Source: Tamarix chinensis (lineage: Eukaryota; Streptophyta; Magnoliopsida; Caryophyllales; Tamaricaceae). From it: a stretch of DNA of 64,000 nt. Both the position numbers and the translations under genes were made by a program. Where the stretch lies: the NCBI GenBank assembly GCA_030549775.1, contig CM060181.1, forward strand, positions 53,574,218 to 53,638,217, read 5' to 3'. Within the stretch, counting starts at the first letter, position 1. Every line of letters starts with the position of its first letter. The notes beneath the pieces are model-generated. The model was not told the DNA's origin. It was given only the letters and a program-made list of their open reading frames with translations, and searched no databases. Shown in pieces: positions 1-12,139 of the stretch.

Positions 1-2684
1 GTATATAATATAGGGTAGGAGGATTTGAGGATGGAAATAGGATTCGAATATAATAGCATAATTTGAAATCATGATTCTAGATGAAATTTAATTGAATTAA
101 TGGACGGAATTAAATGATCTAGTATCATAGATTAAGAATTTAAATTAATCAGATTGATCACCTATCTAGTTTAGATCTTAATCTATGCTAAGATAATGTA
201 ATTAATACTTAATTATTAATTAACGTGTCCAAAGTAGTAAAAAAATAAATTGTTAATCTTGTCCATTAATTCGTACGATTGCACGATCTAAGCTTATGCG
301 ATTATGGCCGTACTTGACTATTTTCCATTCGTAATGTTGCCTTTAATTGAATCTAGCATTCTTAACCTAAGTTATTAATTGGTTAGATGATAAATTGAGA
401 GCTTATTCAATTTATTAGAATTAAGAGAAAGCAAAGAGATGAATTTTTATGAGTCTCTAGAGGTCAATGTTAAATCATTTACAATCATTCTTTTCTTCAT
501 GATTTTTTGATATCCTAATTCAATAATCAATACCTTCCTACCCTTATTCATTAATTAGTGAGTAAAGTGTTCCATAGTATAAAACTTAGCGATAGAAGTA
601 AATGTTATTGTATAACCGGGGTTTTAGCATCAATTACAAAATTAATGATTTTATACCATTCCTTTTTGGGTTTGACTCCTTCTTGCCATCTACTACATAT
701 TTGGAAATTAGGATTTATTTATTAAATTTGTTGTGCGTACAATAGCGCATCAAAATCATATAATGTAAACCATATTATAATAATCTTCCTTTAGTGACCA
801 AATAATTTCCAATTATTAAGATAATCCATTCAACCACATCTAGTTCTCTACCATGAACCAAAGTAATGGCAGCATATATGTACAATGGGATACCACACCC
901 ACCACACAAAGTCAGGATACATCAAAGGAGCTTTTATTCGGGGATACCATACGAACCACACATCGAGTGTACCTACCACAAGGGCTAACACAATTTAGGA
1001 TACCACACCCACCATGCGAGGTTAGAGTACATCAAGGAGACTTATACTAGGATAAATCACCTACCACACCTTGAATGCCTCCACCATAAGGACGAAAAAG
1101 TTGGGATACCACACCTGCCTAAGTAATGGACAATAAGAAACTCTAAGGGGCTTGTATTGGGATACCTTACCTACTTGAACTAGACACTCATGCCATGTCA
1201 ACTTCTCATAGTATAATCCTATACCTCAAAGATATATGCATACCCCCTACCTACCACAACCCAGTAGAGAAAATATGTACCAAGTGAAAATATGAAAGCA
1301 TAGGGCGACGCACCCACTAAATCCTAGCTAGCAATCCCGAGAGTTGGAGAATAAGGCTCAAACAAAATTTTAATGCATTAGTTATAGATTACCAAGTGAT
1401 ATCATAAATCATAATTAATTCCATTAATATCCAAATTGGGTGTTTTCATGTGATAACACTAAACACTTCACAAGGCATATAAGCCACCAATTGGGCATTT
1501 AGAGGTAACATCAAACTTAGCCAAATCAAGGCCCAAAATCATTATTTTGATCCATATTAAATTCAGGGTAAACATGGTTAGAATCATGATTAAAATAGTA
1601 TAATTACATGGGAATATTAATCTAGAAGGTTTAAAATAAGAACAATAAATAACAAGCAAATATAGAAAAATATAACCATTCAATTGGTCATTGGGACTTG
1701 TCGACTAGTCTTGTCGTACTAAAACTAAACCGAAAATAAAACCAGCAAGCTAGTGAACTTGTTAGTCCCACCGATCGACTATTAATAAGAAACCAATCGA
1801 TGGGTTTGAGTAAATCATTCAATTGGTAGGACCAAGCTGGTTGATGAATCTAAGTAGAGATCGGACCCCTTTAGTAACAAGGCAACTAGTCAATGGGTTT
1901 GTTAAAACAATCAACTACTCATAAAAACTAGTATTTTGGTTCATCGAACTAATCAACTAATCACTCAACTAGCTAATAAAAAATCCCAAACCAAGAGAGA
2001 GTTAAAGCTAAGATTAGGATAATAAAGAAGAGATAATTATTCAACCAAAGGGTTAGGAAACAAGAGGCAAGCCTCTATTTTATCATAGAGAAGTTAAAGG
2101 AAGAAAAGCGGAGAATACCCAACACTTAGTAAATTTTACAAGGGAAAAAGGGACAGAATGAGAAAGTGTAGATGATATGGAGTGAATTAAATCGAGAATA
2201 TATTGTATAAGAGAGAGTGATGGTCGACATTCTCAAGTGGGAGAGAGGGAAGTCTGACTTAGGTTGAGTTTGGAAAACCAAAGGATCAGGGAACACATGT
2301 TGAGGTAAGAGAGGTGAAGTGTGATAAGGGAGAGGTATGGTAGTGGGTTGGTAAGTTAGGGAAGAGGTATAGAAAGTCAAACAGGTAGCCATGGCTACCA
2401 AAAGAGAGCAACAAATGTAAGGGAGAAGAGAGAAGGTGGGAAATTCCTTAAAAATTATTTTTAAGAAAATTTTAACTAAATAAAATCATAGAGTGATATA
2501 AATAATGTAATATAATCCCAAAGCACCAAAATATGCTCATTAGCACAAATAGTTTCTAATTAGATTTTTTCATAAACATTGGAAAAAGATCCAAATCAAA
2601 ATTAGTAAAGGGTCTAAAACCATAGGATAACAAGCCGATCAGATTGAGAAAACCAGGTGAAGGATTTAAGGATAGGGTATTACA
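1..2684 (-). repeat. Decayed LTR-like tract, minus orientation
   Basis: No gene is recognisable here. The right edge GGGTATTACA (2675-2684) reads on the minus strand as TGTAATACCC, a typical LTR start in plant Ty3/gypsy families. It is followed in that sense by purine-rich (plus strand) DNA around 2150-2450 and then a tandem repeat, the same order as in the better preserved Tekay-type LTRs of this window. The left edge is outside the window and no target duplication can be checked. The LTR identity is inferred from layout. Confidence 0.4.
887..1215. repeat. 54-bp degenerate tandem repeat, about 6 copies
   Basis: The phrase GGGATACCACACC or a close variant recurs at about 887, 941, 998, 1050, 1103 and 1159, a period of 52-57 bp. 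Each copy also carries variants of an ACATCAAGGGGCTTTTAT-like second half. It lies inside the old LTR-like tract. It produces a spurious short open frame at 853-1050. Confidence 0.7.
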
Positions 2685-2754
2685 CTAAAGCTTATGATAT
2701 TTTCTTAAACTCATAGATCTAGTTCTTTAAAGCTAATGAATCCTCTATGCCAAT

Positions 2755-4251
2755 TGATGAAGTGAATTTTTATCATACTTTTACCTCTCTTTCCTTTAGC
2801 TTTGGGAATTCATTTAATCTCTTTTATATATTTTGCTATGGTTTTGGTCTATTTGTTGTACTATTATTTTTCTTGAGCCTCGTGTTGCAGGTTTTCCTGC
2901 AAAAACACCAAGACTGAGAAATAATTCCTTATTTTGGGAGCTAAAGACCTAGCAATGAAAGCTCGGGAGTAGAGCACACCAACCCAACATGCTTATGAAG
3001 GTGCATCGAATATATAAGAGCCAAAAGATTGGCAAAACATCCCTAAGAAGACTCAAAAGGGGATAGCACAGCTAGCAAGTGCCGGAGTTGCACATCCGTG
3101 CAGCACTCCTAGGCATTTATAGAAGAAAACATAATCGCACGGCCATCCCGTGGCAGACCTGCACAGCCGTGTGAGATTCTGAGCTAAAAATTCGAGGCTA
3201 CAAATATTACAAGGGAAGGCCATGCAATATTAGATTTTCCAAATTACCGAGAGCTGAGAAAGTGCACGGTCAGGCCATGCAAGGGCCGCACAGTCTTGCA
3301 AAAGTGTTCCTCCCCACGATCTTCGTGCGTGATATGGCCGGTGTGATGGGAAATTTTGTGGCATGCCTCAAGGTCTTCTTAGGGAGAGACAAAAGACGTT
3401 TTAGAGGGGATAGACCTCTCATTAGTAAGCATAGCATATTGTGATAGCTTGTTTTCCTTAGTTTTAATTGTTCGGAAGATTTGATTGTATAATTAGTGAC
3501 GGTCATTTCAAATCAACATTGTACTCTTTTGGGTTATGATTATTTCAATCTAATTATTCTTCCCTTTACCTATTGCATTGTTATTGTTCATCATGTTATT
3601 TATTTCATTCATTTTATCTGCAAGTATGAGTGAGTAGTCTCTTTCCTAGGATTAGACTTAGGTACCGTTTTAATAATCAAAATGGTGAAATAAAGAATTA
3701 TGTCGTATGATTGATTCATTGATATTGTTATATATGCTAGATTTGATTGTCATAAAGTGGATTTGATGAAATCTGATCTCCATAGATGTAATCTATAACT
3801 GAAAGGCTGAGATTATTATCGAAAATTAGCATATATATGGGAATTTAAGCAATCCTATAATTGGTGGTGCTTAATGGGTTTAATTTAATTTGTGAGTCAT
3901 GAAAGTAGTCGGCAAATTAGATTAAATGCATTCTTAGACCTTAAAAGAGGCTAACGAATATGATTTGATCAATTATCCATAATTAGTGAATTACTCTATG
4001 GCATAAGTAATGTTTCATTTTTTATTATTAATCCGGAGACTGAAGTTCGATCCTAGGTTTTAATCCTGTTGTTTAGCATCTCCAAGTTAGAACACTTTCC
4101 ATAATTAATATTTTCATCCGAACACATACCTCCACCTTTTGTACATTTAGATAGTTAAAATAGTAAAGAAGTGTAGTTAATTACAAAGTCCCTATGGATA
4201 CGACCTTGAAATGCTATAACAAATCCGTACGCTTGCAAAAATAGCACAACA
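2755..4251 (+). repeat. 5' LTR of the Athila-type element
   Basis: Matches 13520-15027 over its whole length. It starts TGATGAAG and ends ACAACA. It contains several GC-rich CACGGCC / CCGTGCA motifs near 3090-3310 and lacks about 30 bp present in the 3' LTR near 14610-14640. Short open frames around 3262-3506 are artefacts of the motif-rich part. Confidence 0.92.
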
Positions 4252-4255
4252 AGTT

Positions 4256-4273
4256 TTTTGTGCCGTTGTCCGA
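4256..4273 (+). promoter_or_regulatory. Primer binding site of the Athila-type element (decayed)
   Basis: Four bases after the LTR comes TTTTTGTGCCGTTGTCCG. Athila elements normally carry a site complementary to the 3' end of tRNA-Asp (TGGCGCCGTTGCCGGGG). This copy keeps GCCGTTG but has lost several flanking matches. Confidence 0.7.
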
Positions 4274-4509
4274 ACTTCGGCAAATTGATATTCTGTACTT
4301 TGTTATTTTAGCTAGACTAAATCCTATGATTCCCTTATATTCTCTATCTTCACTGATTGATTGTTTGTTGTATTCACTTTTAGAAACCTTTTATGCAATG
4401 CTCCTTTCGACTTGGGCCCCCAAGAGAGCTTGACCCTGAGATCGAACGAACGTTAACTGGGTTGCAGAGCTAGATAATTGAGACAAAAGCAAGCACAAGT
4501 TTAGAAACT

Positions 4510-5343
4510 ATGGCTGACACTGATGGAGATGAGGAACAACATCGCTCTCTTAAAGAGTTTGCATCTCCAAATACTTATGGGAGGTAATCTAGAATCCGAA
4601 AGCCTAATGTAGTTGCCAATAGTTTCAAACTCAAGCCTACTTTACTCAATATGGTTCAGCAGAATTAATTCAGTGGTAGCCCAACAGATGATCCTAATTT
4701 ACATATCTCAATTTTTCTATAGTATTTCGACACCCTAAAAATGAATAGGATATTAGATGACGTAATCAAGCTTTGTTTATTTCCTTTTTCGTTGTGGGAT
4801 AAAGCAAGGGCCTGGTTTTAATCACGTCCCCTAGGTCCATTACCACTTGGGATTAGCTTTCTGTAGCCTTCCTCAACAAATACTTCCCACCATCTAAAAT
4901 AGTCCAATTGAGGAACTAATTATGAGCTTTAGCCAAAAGGACAATGAATATCTCTATGATAAGTGGGAGCGCTATAAAGACATGCTAAGAATGTGCCCAC
5001 ATCATGGGTTAGAAGAATGGTTGTTGTTCCATACATTTTATAATGGCTTACATTATAACACCAGGTTGACTTTGGATGCAGCAGAAGGAGGCACCCTCAT
5101 GAATAAAAGTATACCAGAATCTAAGCAATTAATTAAAGATATGGCACAGAATCATTACCAATGATCAGGTGAGCGCCCTACAGCCAAGAAGAGCGGTAAG
5201 TATGACATTGATACACTAGATTATCTTTCTTCACGAGTTAATGTGTACTTTTAAAAAATTGATAAACTAAGTGTTAATGCATTAACAACCCCCTACTATT
5301 TGTGAAATTTGTGGCATTATAGGACATTCATTGGTGGAATGTC
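4510..5343 (+). pseudogene. gag: Athila-type gag, broken
   Basis: Capsid-type polyprotein of the retrotransposon, which would form the cytoplasmic particle. The ATG at 4510 opens a frame readable as MADTDGDEEQHRSLKEF. It goes on through the lineage hallmarks FSGSPTDDPNLH, LFPFSLWDKARAWF and, in the open part 4922-5164, a CPHHGLEEWLLFHTFYNGL block and an AAEGGTLMNK block. At least five in-frame stops and one frame change interrupt it. A CCHC zinc knuckle (C-x2-C-x4-H-x4-C) is visible at 5301-5343, just before a Pro/Asn-rich tail at about 5378-5566. Homology to gag is clear; function is lost. Confidence 0.88.
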
Positions 5344-6059
5344 AATCAGTTACTCCTCCACCCCCGAATAAACCCTAGTGGACCATGTTAATTATGTCAA
5401 TAACTTCAACCAAAAGGGAGATCCATTTGCCTCCATCTACAACCCTGGATGTCCCAACCATCCAAACCTGTCTTATAAGAACCCACCTCAGAACCCTGTC
5501 CCTCAATCTAATTTTAGGTCCCCCCAAGTTTCCAAAACCTTAGACCACCATTCCCATCTCCCCTAAGTTAAATCTTGAGTTGACGATGGAAAACTTCATA
5601 GTCTCTCAAAACAAACCAACTCAGGATTTGAAGAATTTGGTTAAAAGCTTAAGCTCTAAGTTTTAATCTCTAGCCACCCGCAATAAAATGCTCAAAAATC
5701 AAATCATCCAAGTGGCTCAATAATCGGGATCTTCCTCTTAACCCACTAGAATGCTTCCAGGACAGCTAGAGACAAATCATAAGGGATCTGTTAACGCTAT
5801 AGCCCTTCGAAGGGGAAAAGAGTTAGAGGGCCCTATTTTACGGAAGGAAATAGAAGAAGAAAATAGAGGAGCCAAGGAGGAAGTGGAAACACAAAAATAA
5901 GGCACACATATTGAGAGTGAGACTATTTTAGGGAAAGAAACCAAGGTAGAAAAGTATGTCCCTCCGCTACCATATAAACCTCCCCTACCTTTCCCTTAAC
6001 GACAAGAAAAAGCAAGATTGGAAAAACAATTATGAAGGTTTGTAGAAATTCTAAAGAAA

Positions 6060-6600
6060 TTGCAAATCAATATTCCATTTGTGGAAGCCATATCACAAAT
6101 TCCTACTTATGCCAAATTTTTTAAAGAAATCCTCTCCAATAAAAGATGGTTAGAAGAGTATGAGACAATAGCACTAACGCAGGAATGTAGTGATATTATT
6201 CAAAACAAGCTTCTACCTAAGCTTAAAGATCCTAGTTCATTCTCTATTCCCTGCATTACAGGTAACATGTCTATTAATCATGCACTATATGATCTTAGAG
6301 CTAGTGTTGGTCTAATGCCTCTTTCTATTTGTAAGAAGCTGTAGATGGGAGATTTGAAGCCTACCACCATCTACCTTCAACTAGTAGATCAGTCGGTAAA
6401 ACACCTAGTAGGTATATTAGAAGATGTACCTATCTGGGTCGGTAAGTTTTACATTCCGGTTGATTTTGTCATTTTAGAAATAGAGGAAGATGCTCAAATT
6501 CCTATCATTTTCAGAAGATCTTTCTTAGCCACTACATGAGTAGTAATAGATGTGAAGAATGAAAAACTCTTCCACAACACTAGGGAAGAGTAAGTAGATT
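6060..6600 (+). pseudogene. Athila-type aspartic protease, broken
   Basis: Retroviral-type aspartic protease that would cut the Gag-Pol polyprotein. The lead-in (IPFVEAISQIPTYAKFFKEIL) is typical of this lineage. The active-site block reads ALYDLRASVGLMPLSI near 6277-6325: the catalytic Asp is present, but the Gly expected two residues later is Arg. A stop at 6342-6344 splits the domain, and another ends the second half at 6537-6539. The downstream PVDFVILEIEEDAQIPIIFRRSFLATT block fits the C-terminal half of this protease family. Confidence 0.85.
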
Positions 6601-6617
6601 TTGACTTATCTTCTATA

Positions 6618-7920
6618 GTGAATTTTCCATTAATTGACGATACTTGTTGCAAGATCGATACGGTGGACAAGATCATTCAAAAAGATCTTGCTAATTTGAT
6701 CTTAGAAAATCCATTGGAGAAATGTTTAATGGGAGGTGAGCTAATCCATGAAGGTGATGAAGAAGCAGATGCTTATGCTACCATGCTCGGAGAGGATCAT
6801 GCTTATGCAAAACAATCAGGTGTGGTGACCACTATTGGAAGAGAATTGTATGGCTTATCTTATATGGAAAAAGCTGCACTTAGACGAAACCTCTCCCTTC
6901 CTCTCTCAAGTATGAATTTATGGACTCAAAAGGTGAATATCCTATCATTGTAAAAGCTAGCCTGAATAAAGAAGAAGTTGACAAATTTCTTAAAGTTCTT
7001 AAGCTGCACAGAGATGTTATAGGATTTAAAGACATAAAAGGTATAAATCCATCATTCTACATGCATCGCATTTTATTAGAAGAAAACCATAAGTCCTCCA
7101 TTGAGCATCAAAGACGGTTAAACCTAAACATAAAGGAGGTTGTTGCTTAAGCTCCTAGATGCATGAATCATTTACCCTATCTCATATAGTGAATGGATAA
7201 GTCTAGTTCAGGTTGTACCTAAGAAAGGGGGCATGAATGTCATAAGAAATGAGCAAAATGAATTAATTCCTATAAGAACAGTCACTAGGTGGCGCATGTG
7301 TATAGATTATAGGAAGTTAAATAAAGCCACCCAAAAAGATTGTTTCCCCCTTCCTTTTATCAATCAGATGCCGGAAAGGTTAGTCAAGCACTCTTATTTC
7401 TACTACTTAGATGGGTACTCAGGATTCTTCCAAATCCCTATCTACCCTAGTGATCAAGAAAATACAACATTTATATGTCCATATGGTGCTTTTGCTTATA
7501 GGAGAATACCTTTTGGTTTGTGTAAAGCCCCATCCACTTTTCAACATTGTATGATATCCATATTCTCCAATTTTATTAAAAATATTATCTGTTTATGGCA
7601 CCACCATTGATGATTGTCTCAATAATCTTGATAAAGTCTTAAAATGATGTAAAGAAGTGAACTTTGTTCTTAACTGGGAAAAATGCCATTTTATGGTACA
7701 AGAAGGCATTATTTTAGGTCACCTAATCTCCCATAGAGGGATTGAAGTTAACAGAGCAAAAAGTGATATTATTGATAAAATGCCTCCCTCAACTCATGTC
7801 AAAGGTGTTCGGAGTTTTTTGGGCCATGCCAAATTCTATAGGAGGTTCATAAAAGACTTCTCAAAAATTTCTAAGCCTCTAACCTACCTCCTTGTCAAAG
7901 AAACCCCTTTTTGCATTTGA
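6618..7920 (+). pseudogene. Athila-type reverse transcriptase, catalytic loop deleted
   Basis: Linker and RT domain of Pol. The frame shifts several times (6618-6953, 6920-7150, 7233-7610, 7657-7920). Recognisable RT blocks in order are WRMCIDYRKLNKAT, the PLPFINQM fingers block, YYLDGYSGFFQIPI, TTFICPYGAFAYRRIPFGLCKAPSTFQ, then CHFMVQEGIILGHLISHRGIEV and GVRSFLGHAKFYRRFIKDFSKI of the connection region. At about 7590 the sequence jumps from FIKNII directly to the VYG that normally follows the active site. The block with the two catalytic aspartates is absent and the frame changes there. This copy cannot encode an active enzyme. Confidence 0.9.
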
Positions 7921-8371
7921 TCAATCTTGTTTGAGTACCTTTAGCAGGTTAAAGGAAGCATTAACCACTACCCCGATTATGAGACCCCCCGATTGGCGCC
8001 TTCCTTTCGAGGTAATGTGTGACGCCAGTGACTATACCTTTGGAGTTTTTCTTGGACAAAGGAAGGATGGGAAGGTATATGCCATATACTACACTATTAG
8101 GACTTTAGATGGTGCACAAATGAACTATGCTACAACCGAAAAAGAACTTCTAGTTGTGGTGTTTTCCTTGGAAAAGTTCAGATCTTATCTTCTCAGATCG
8201 AGAGTCATTGTGTTCACCGATCATGAAGCTCTTAGGCATCTCTTAGAAAAGAAAGATGTAAAACAAAGACTGATTAGGTGGATCTTCCTCTTGAAAGAAT
8301 TTGATTTAGAGTTTGAAGACAAGAAAGGTGTTGAAAATGTAGTAGCGTATTGTCTTTCCAGGCTGAGGTAA
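7892..8371 (+). pseudogene. Athila-type RNase H domain
   Basis: A 159-residue open stretch overlapping the RT remnant in another frame. It contains the RNase H signature: first Asp in [11 protein letters not shown] (near 8018), Glu in [12 protein letters not shown], second Asp in [12 protein letters not shown]. The last conserved block reads [11 protein letters not shown], where this lineage normally has Asp in place of Tyr, so one metal-binding residue is lost. It would degrade the RNA strand of the RNA-DNA hybrid. Confidence 0.88.
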
Positions 8372-8635
8372 GAGATGTACTAAGAAGACAATAATGAATG
8401 CCCTATAAATGATTCATTCCCTGATGACAATCTCTTTGTTGTAGAGAGTCTCCAAACCTCATGGTTAGCAGATCTTATCAATAACATTGTTTGTGGGGTG
8501 CTATCTGAGGACCTATCCTAACAACAACGTAAGAAATTCCTTTCTGACATCAAACATTATTTCTGGGATGATCCTTGTCTTTACAAGCGTTGTGTAGATG
8601 AATTTTTTTGGCGATGCATTGTAGAAGAGGAAATT

Positions 8636-9725
8636 TTGGATGTCATTACCCATTGTCATTCATCACCATATGGCAGTCATGCTAGTATCTCTAAGACAGC
8701 CCTAAGGATACTTCTTGTAGGGTTGTATTGGCCAACACTCTTTAAAGATGTGAGGAGTTTTGTGCTGGCATGTGATTGCTACCAAAGGACCAGGAACATT
8801 TCGCGACGGAATGAGATACCCCTGAATAACATTTTTGAGGTTGAGTTATTTGACATATGGGGATTGATTTCATGGGACCATTTCCTTCATCTCACAACAA
8901 TAAGTATATACTGGTCATAGTGGATTATGTTTCAAAATGGGAGGAGGCACTAGCGTCTCCAACAAACGACGTAAAGGTAGTCCTTAAGCTTTTTCAGAAG
9001 GTTATTTTCCCCCATTTTGGAATTTCCAGGGTTGTGATTATTGATGGAGGATCCCACTTTACTAACAAGGTCTTAAGCAAGTTCTTAAGGAAATATAGCA
9101 TAGCTCACAAAATGGCCACTCCATACCATCCTCAAACGAGTGGTCAACTGGAGATTACTAATAGGGAGATAAAAAGGATCCTAGAAAAGACAGTGTCTAA
9201 GTTAAGGAAAGATTGGTCCTCTCGGCTAGACGACGTTCTTTGAGCCTACTGGACAACCTATAAGACTCCTATCGGCACCACGCCATTCTATTTGGTATAT
9301 GAAAAATCATGTCATCTACCTATTGAAGTCGAATATAAGGCATATTAGGCCATAAAGACTATTCACCTAAGTATGAAGAAAGCAGGTGAGTGAAGAATGC
9401 TTCAACTCAACGAGCTTGATGAGTTGCGGATAGATGCGTATGAAATGCCAAAATATATAAGGAAAGAACAAAGAGGTGGCATGAATGATGTATTCTCCAA
9501 AAAGAATTCAAGGAGGGAGAATCGGTACTCCTATTCAATTCCCGTCTAAAGCTTTTTCCTGGAAAATTGCTATCAAGGTGGTCGGGTCCATTCCAAGTGC
9601 TTAAAGTATATCCTTATGGGGTAGTGGAAGTTTGGAGTGAACCTACCGGAAGTTTCAAAGTTAATGGGTAACGTTTAAAACACTATGTTGTCGGATCTCT
9701 AGTTGAGAAGATGGGCTCCATCGCC
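8636..9725 (+). pseudogene. Athila-type integrase, broken
   Basis: The N-terminal zinc-binding part begins near 8636 with HCHSSPYGSH. The CxxC half reads CDCYQRT, so its second Cys is displaced. A frame change occurs near 8857-8920. The catalytic core then runs openly at 8857-9243 with the three acidic positions visible: [22 protein letters not shown] and [13 protein letters not shown]. After a stop at 9241-9243 the C-terminal part (LVYEKSCHLPIEVEYKAY, LNELDELRIDAYE) continues with more stops to about 9725. It would insert the cDNA in the nucleus. Confidence 0.88.
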
Positions 9726-9769
9726 CTTCTTGAGGTATCATCTATCTAAAGAGCATAGAGGTCAAGCTA

Positions 9770-10800
9770 ATGACCCTAAATAAGCACTTCATGGGAGGCA
9801 ACCCATGTTTCATGTTTTCCTCTGTTATGTTTCTTTTCGTTTCGTATGTTGTTTTTCCTGTTTTGTGTTCTTCCTTTTCTTTGTTTCTTTGTTTTCTTTG
9901 TTTTTCTTTTTGTGTTGTAGATTTTTGGCAAGAAAGATGGCTTATCAAAGCTCTCCATTAGATAATAGAAGGATATAGTGCATTACGTGATAAAAAAGGT
10001 GGGTGGTGCTAGCCAGGTAGATCTGAAAGGAAGAAGGAAAGGGAAGAGGCTAGAGAGGGTTAGGGTTAGAAAAGGAGAGGAGGATGCACTGAGAGAGAGA
10101 AAAAGAGAGGGTCACGGGCGTGCGTTTCTAATGACAGACAGGATTGCATTACCGTGTAGGTCTGGCACGACCTGGTCATGCTAAGAAGAAAATGGTTATG
10201 CACCGGCGTGCAGGCCTTGCACAGTCTAGTCATGCATACATTTTGCTCTTGGCCTAATAGATTATGGATGGGCATGGCTGTGTAGGTCTGACATGGGCTG
10301 GCCATGTAAAACTTTTTCTCTTGAGATTTCTCAATTTGTAGTGATAGGGTCATGCAAGATTGTGCAGTGAACCGTGCTTAGGCCGTGCAACCCTGTATCC
10401 TTCATTTTCTCCACAGCCAGGTAGTGCGCATCTTGCACTTCTGGTTTCTCCACCATTTCTTCAACCGTGCGGAGCCCAAGCCACACATCTGCACACCAGC
10501 CTTTGCAGCACCCATTTCACCACTTCCACCACCATCTACCACTTTTTCAACCCTTTACAACCACCTCTACACATGTTGCCTGTGCAAGTCTTTTATCTTG
10601 CACCCCTACCCGTGCACCACCAAACACCGCTCATCCCGATCCCTATTTCTGCACCGATTGTGTACACGAGCACTTTTCTCGGTTTGGTTTTTCATTTCCT
10701 TTTCCCATTCTTTATGCATTTCGTTCTTCTATTATTCTTGCTCATTTCCCATCTCAATTATGGTGTGTGCTCTGCCTGAATAATTTGCTAACATTTCACT
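9770..10800 (+). other. Non-coding internal stretch of the Athila-type element with degenerate GC motifs
   Basis: It follows the pol remnant at a point reading AAGCACTTCATGGGAGGCAACCCATG, seen in many Athila elements. A pyrimidine-rich tract (9810-9920) leads to about four degenerate copies of a 60-70-bp unit at 10100-10400 built around GTGCAGGTCTNNCACGNCCTGGTCATGC. The same CACGGCC / CCGTGCA words occur in the LTRs. The overlapping open frames at 10360-10844 are Pro/His/Ser-rich low-complexity artefacts. Confidence 0.6.
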
Positions 10801-11935
10801 ATGGCCCCCAAGAAGTAATCAAAATCCACCTAGGAGGAAGGTGATTCCTCCCGACCACAACCACGTCAATCAAAAGGGTGAGGTAAGGTTGCAAATACAC
10901 CACCATCAAATCCTTATGGGATTACCTTTGTCGACCCTGATGACAAGGATGTCTTTAAAGGGCTAGTGCATCGAAACATTACCCCTACTTGATTTGTTAA
11001 TTGGGATTGTCTCGAGGCATTAGGGCTAAAGGAGGATGTGGTGTATTTGCTTTCTCGTAGTGGTCTCTACCGTTTCTTTTCCAATGCTTATCCTACGAGT
11101 AAGAGTCTCACCCTTGAGTTCCTTAGTTATTTTGTTTTTGATCATTCCAAGGAGTCCCTCATGTTTCATCTATTTAATAAACCTCGTCAAATGTCTCTAT
11201 ATAGGTTTTCATCATTGCTTTACCTACCCTCTTATGGTCGGCAACTTTCCGAGGGTTCCAATATGTGAGATCCTCAAGATTTTTGGTAAGAAATCACCTT
11301 ATCCAAGAGAGGATGTGCCCCTAAGTATTATAGTGGACATCACTCAAAGGCCACTCTGATTTACAATCTGGTCTTACGTTATGTCCCACGACTTTTGGCC
11401 GGTTCAATTTTTGGCCAAGGGGAGAGTTAGGGTAATGTACGAAAATTGGAGCTCTTCGCTCTATATTGTATGCTATGTGATACTATCTTCAATTTAGGAT
11501 ATTATCTTGCTGATCATCTTAGTATGGTGATCACCAATCTCACTGGTGATATCATCGTAGGCGGTATCATTACGTACATTGCTACTAGGCTCAAGTATAG
11601 CCTAGATGACATCCATGAGGATTTCCTACCAACCTACCTTCGGCTAGAAACCTACAAAAATATAAAGTTAATTATGTAGGATAAGCAATATCGGTTGTAT
11701 TTTAATTAGGAGGTGTGGTATCTGCTTCCCAGCCCAGTCTTCACTACTCTCATTGGGACTGGGCGCACCAACCGGTTACCCTCTCCTCATACGCCACACC
11801 CAAGTCAGGCTATGCCACCCCCATCGGATGAAAACCCTAACATGCTAGAGGAAGGCCTTCATTTACCATTGCTAACCCTTCCAATGCCTCGTTCTTTTGG
11901 CACCAATTTAGGTCCTTCTTCCTCAGGCACTTTAT
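10801..11935 (+). pseudogene. Athila extra 3' ORF (ORF-1/env-position family), broken
   Basis: ATG at 10801 begins MAPKK, the usual start of the extra Athila ORF, followed by stops. From 10980 to 11268 the frame reads DCLEALGLKEDVVYLL, FFSNAYPTSKSLTLEFLSYF and SMLKFHLFN-like blocks typical of that family. After a frame change, ELFALYCMLC, FNLGYYLADHL and TGDIIVGGIITYIA blocks appear at 11446-11600, ending in a Pro-rich tail near 11930. The protein lies where retroviral env would be, but no signal peptide or clear membrane anchor is visible. Its function is unknown; this copy is dead. Confidence 0.8.
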
Positions 11936-12139
11936 AGGGCACCCGCTTCTAGCACATCGATCACTAATTCGATAGGTTGGATGCCCAAGTTGCTAGTATC
12001 TAGGAGGTTGTTGCTCTCATTAACCAAATGAACTCCATGATACATCAAATTTATCAATGGCATTTGGAGCACGACTACCAACCTCCACCACCACCCTAGT
12101 AATTGAGTTAGTCCTCCCCTCGTTCCTCACTTCCACATT

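Noticed and set aside
10360..10844. Three overlapping open frames of 125-139 codons
   Set aside because: Overlapping low-complexity frames in the non-coding spacer of the Athila-type element.
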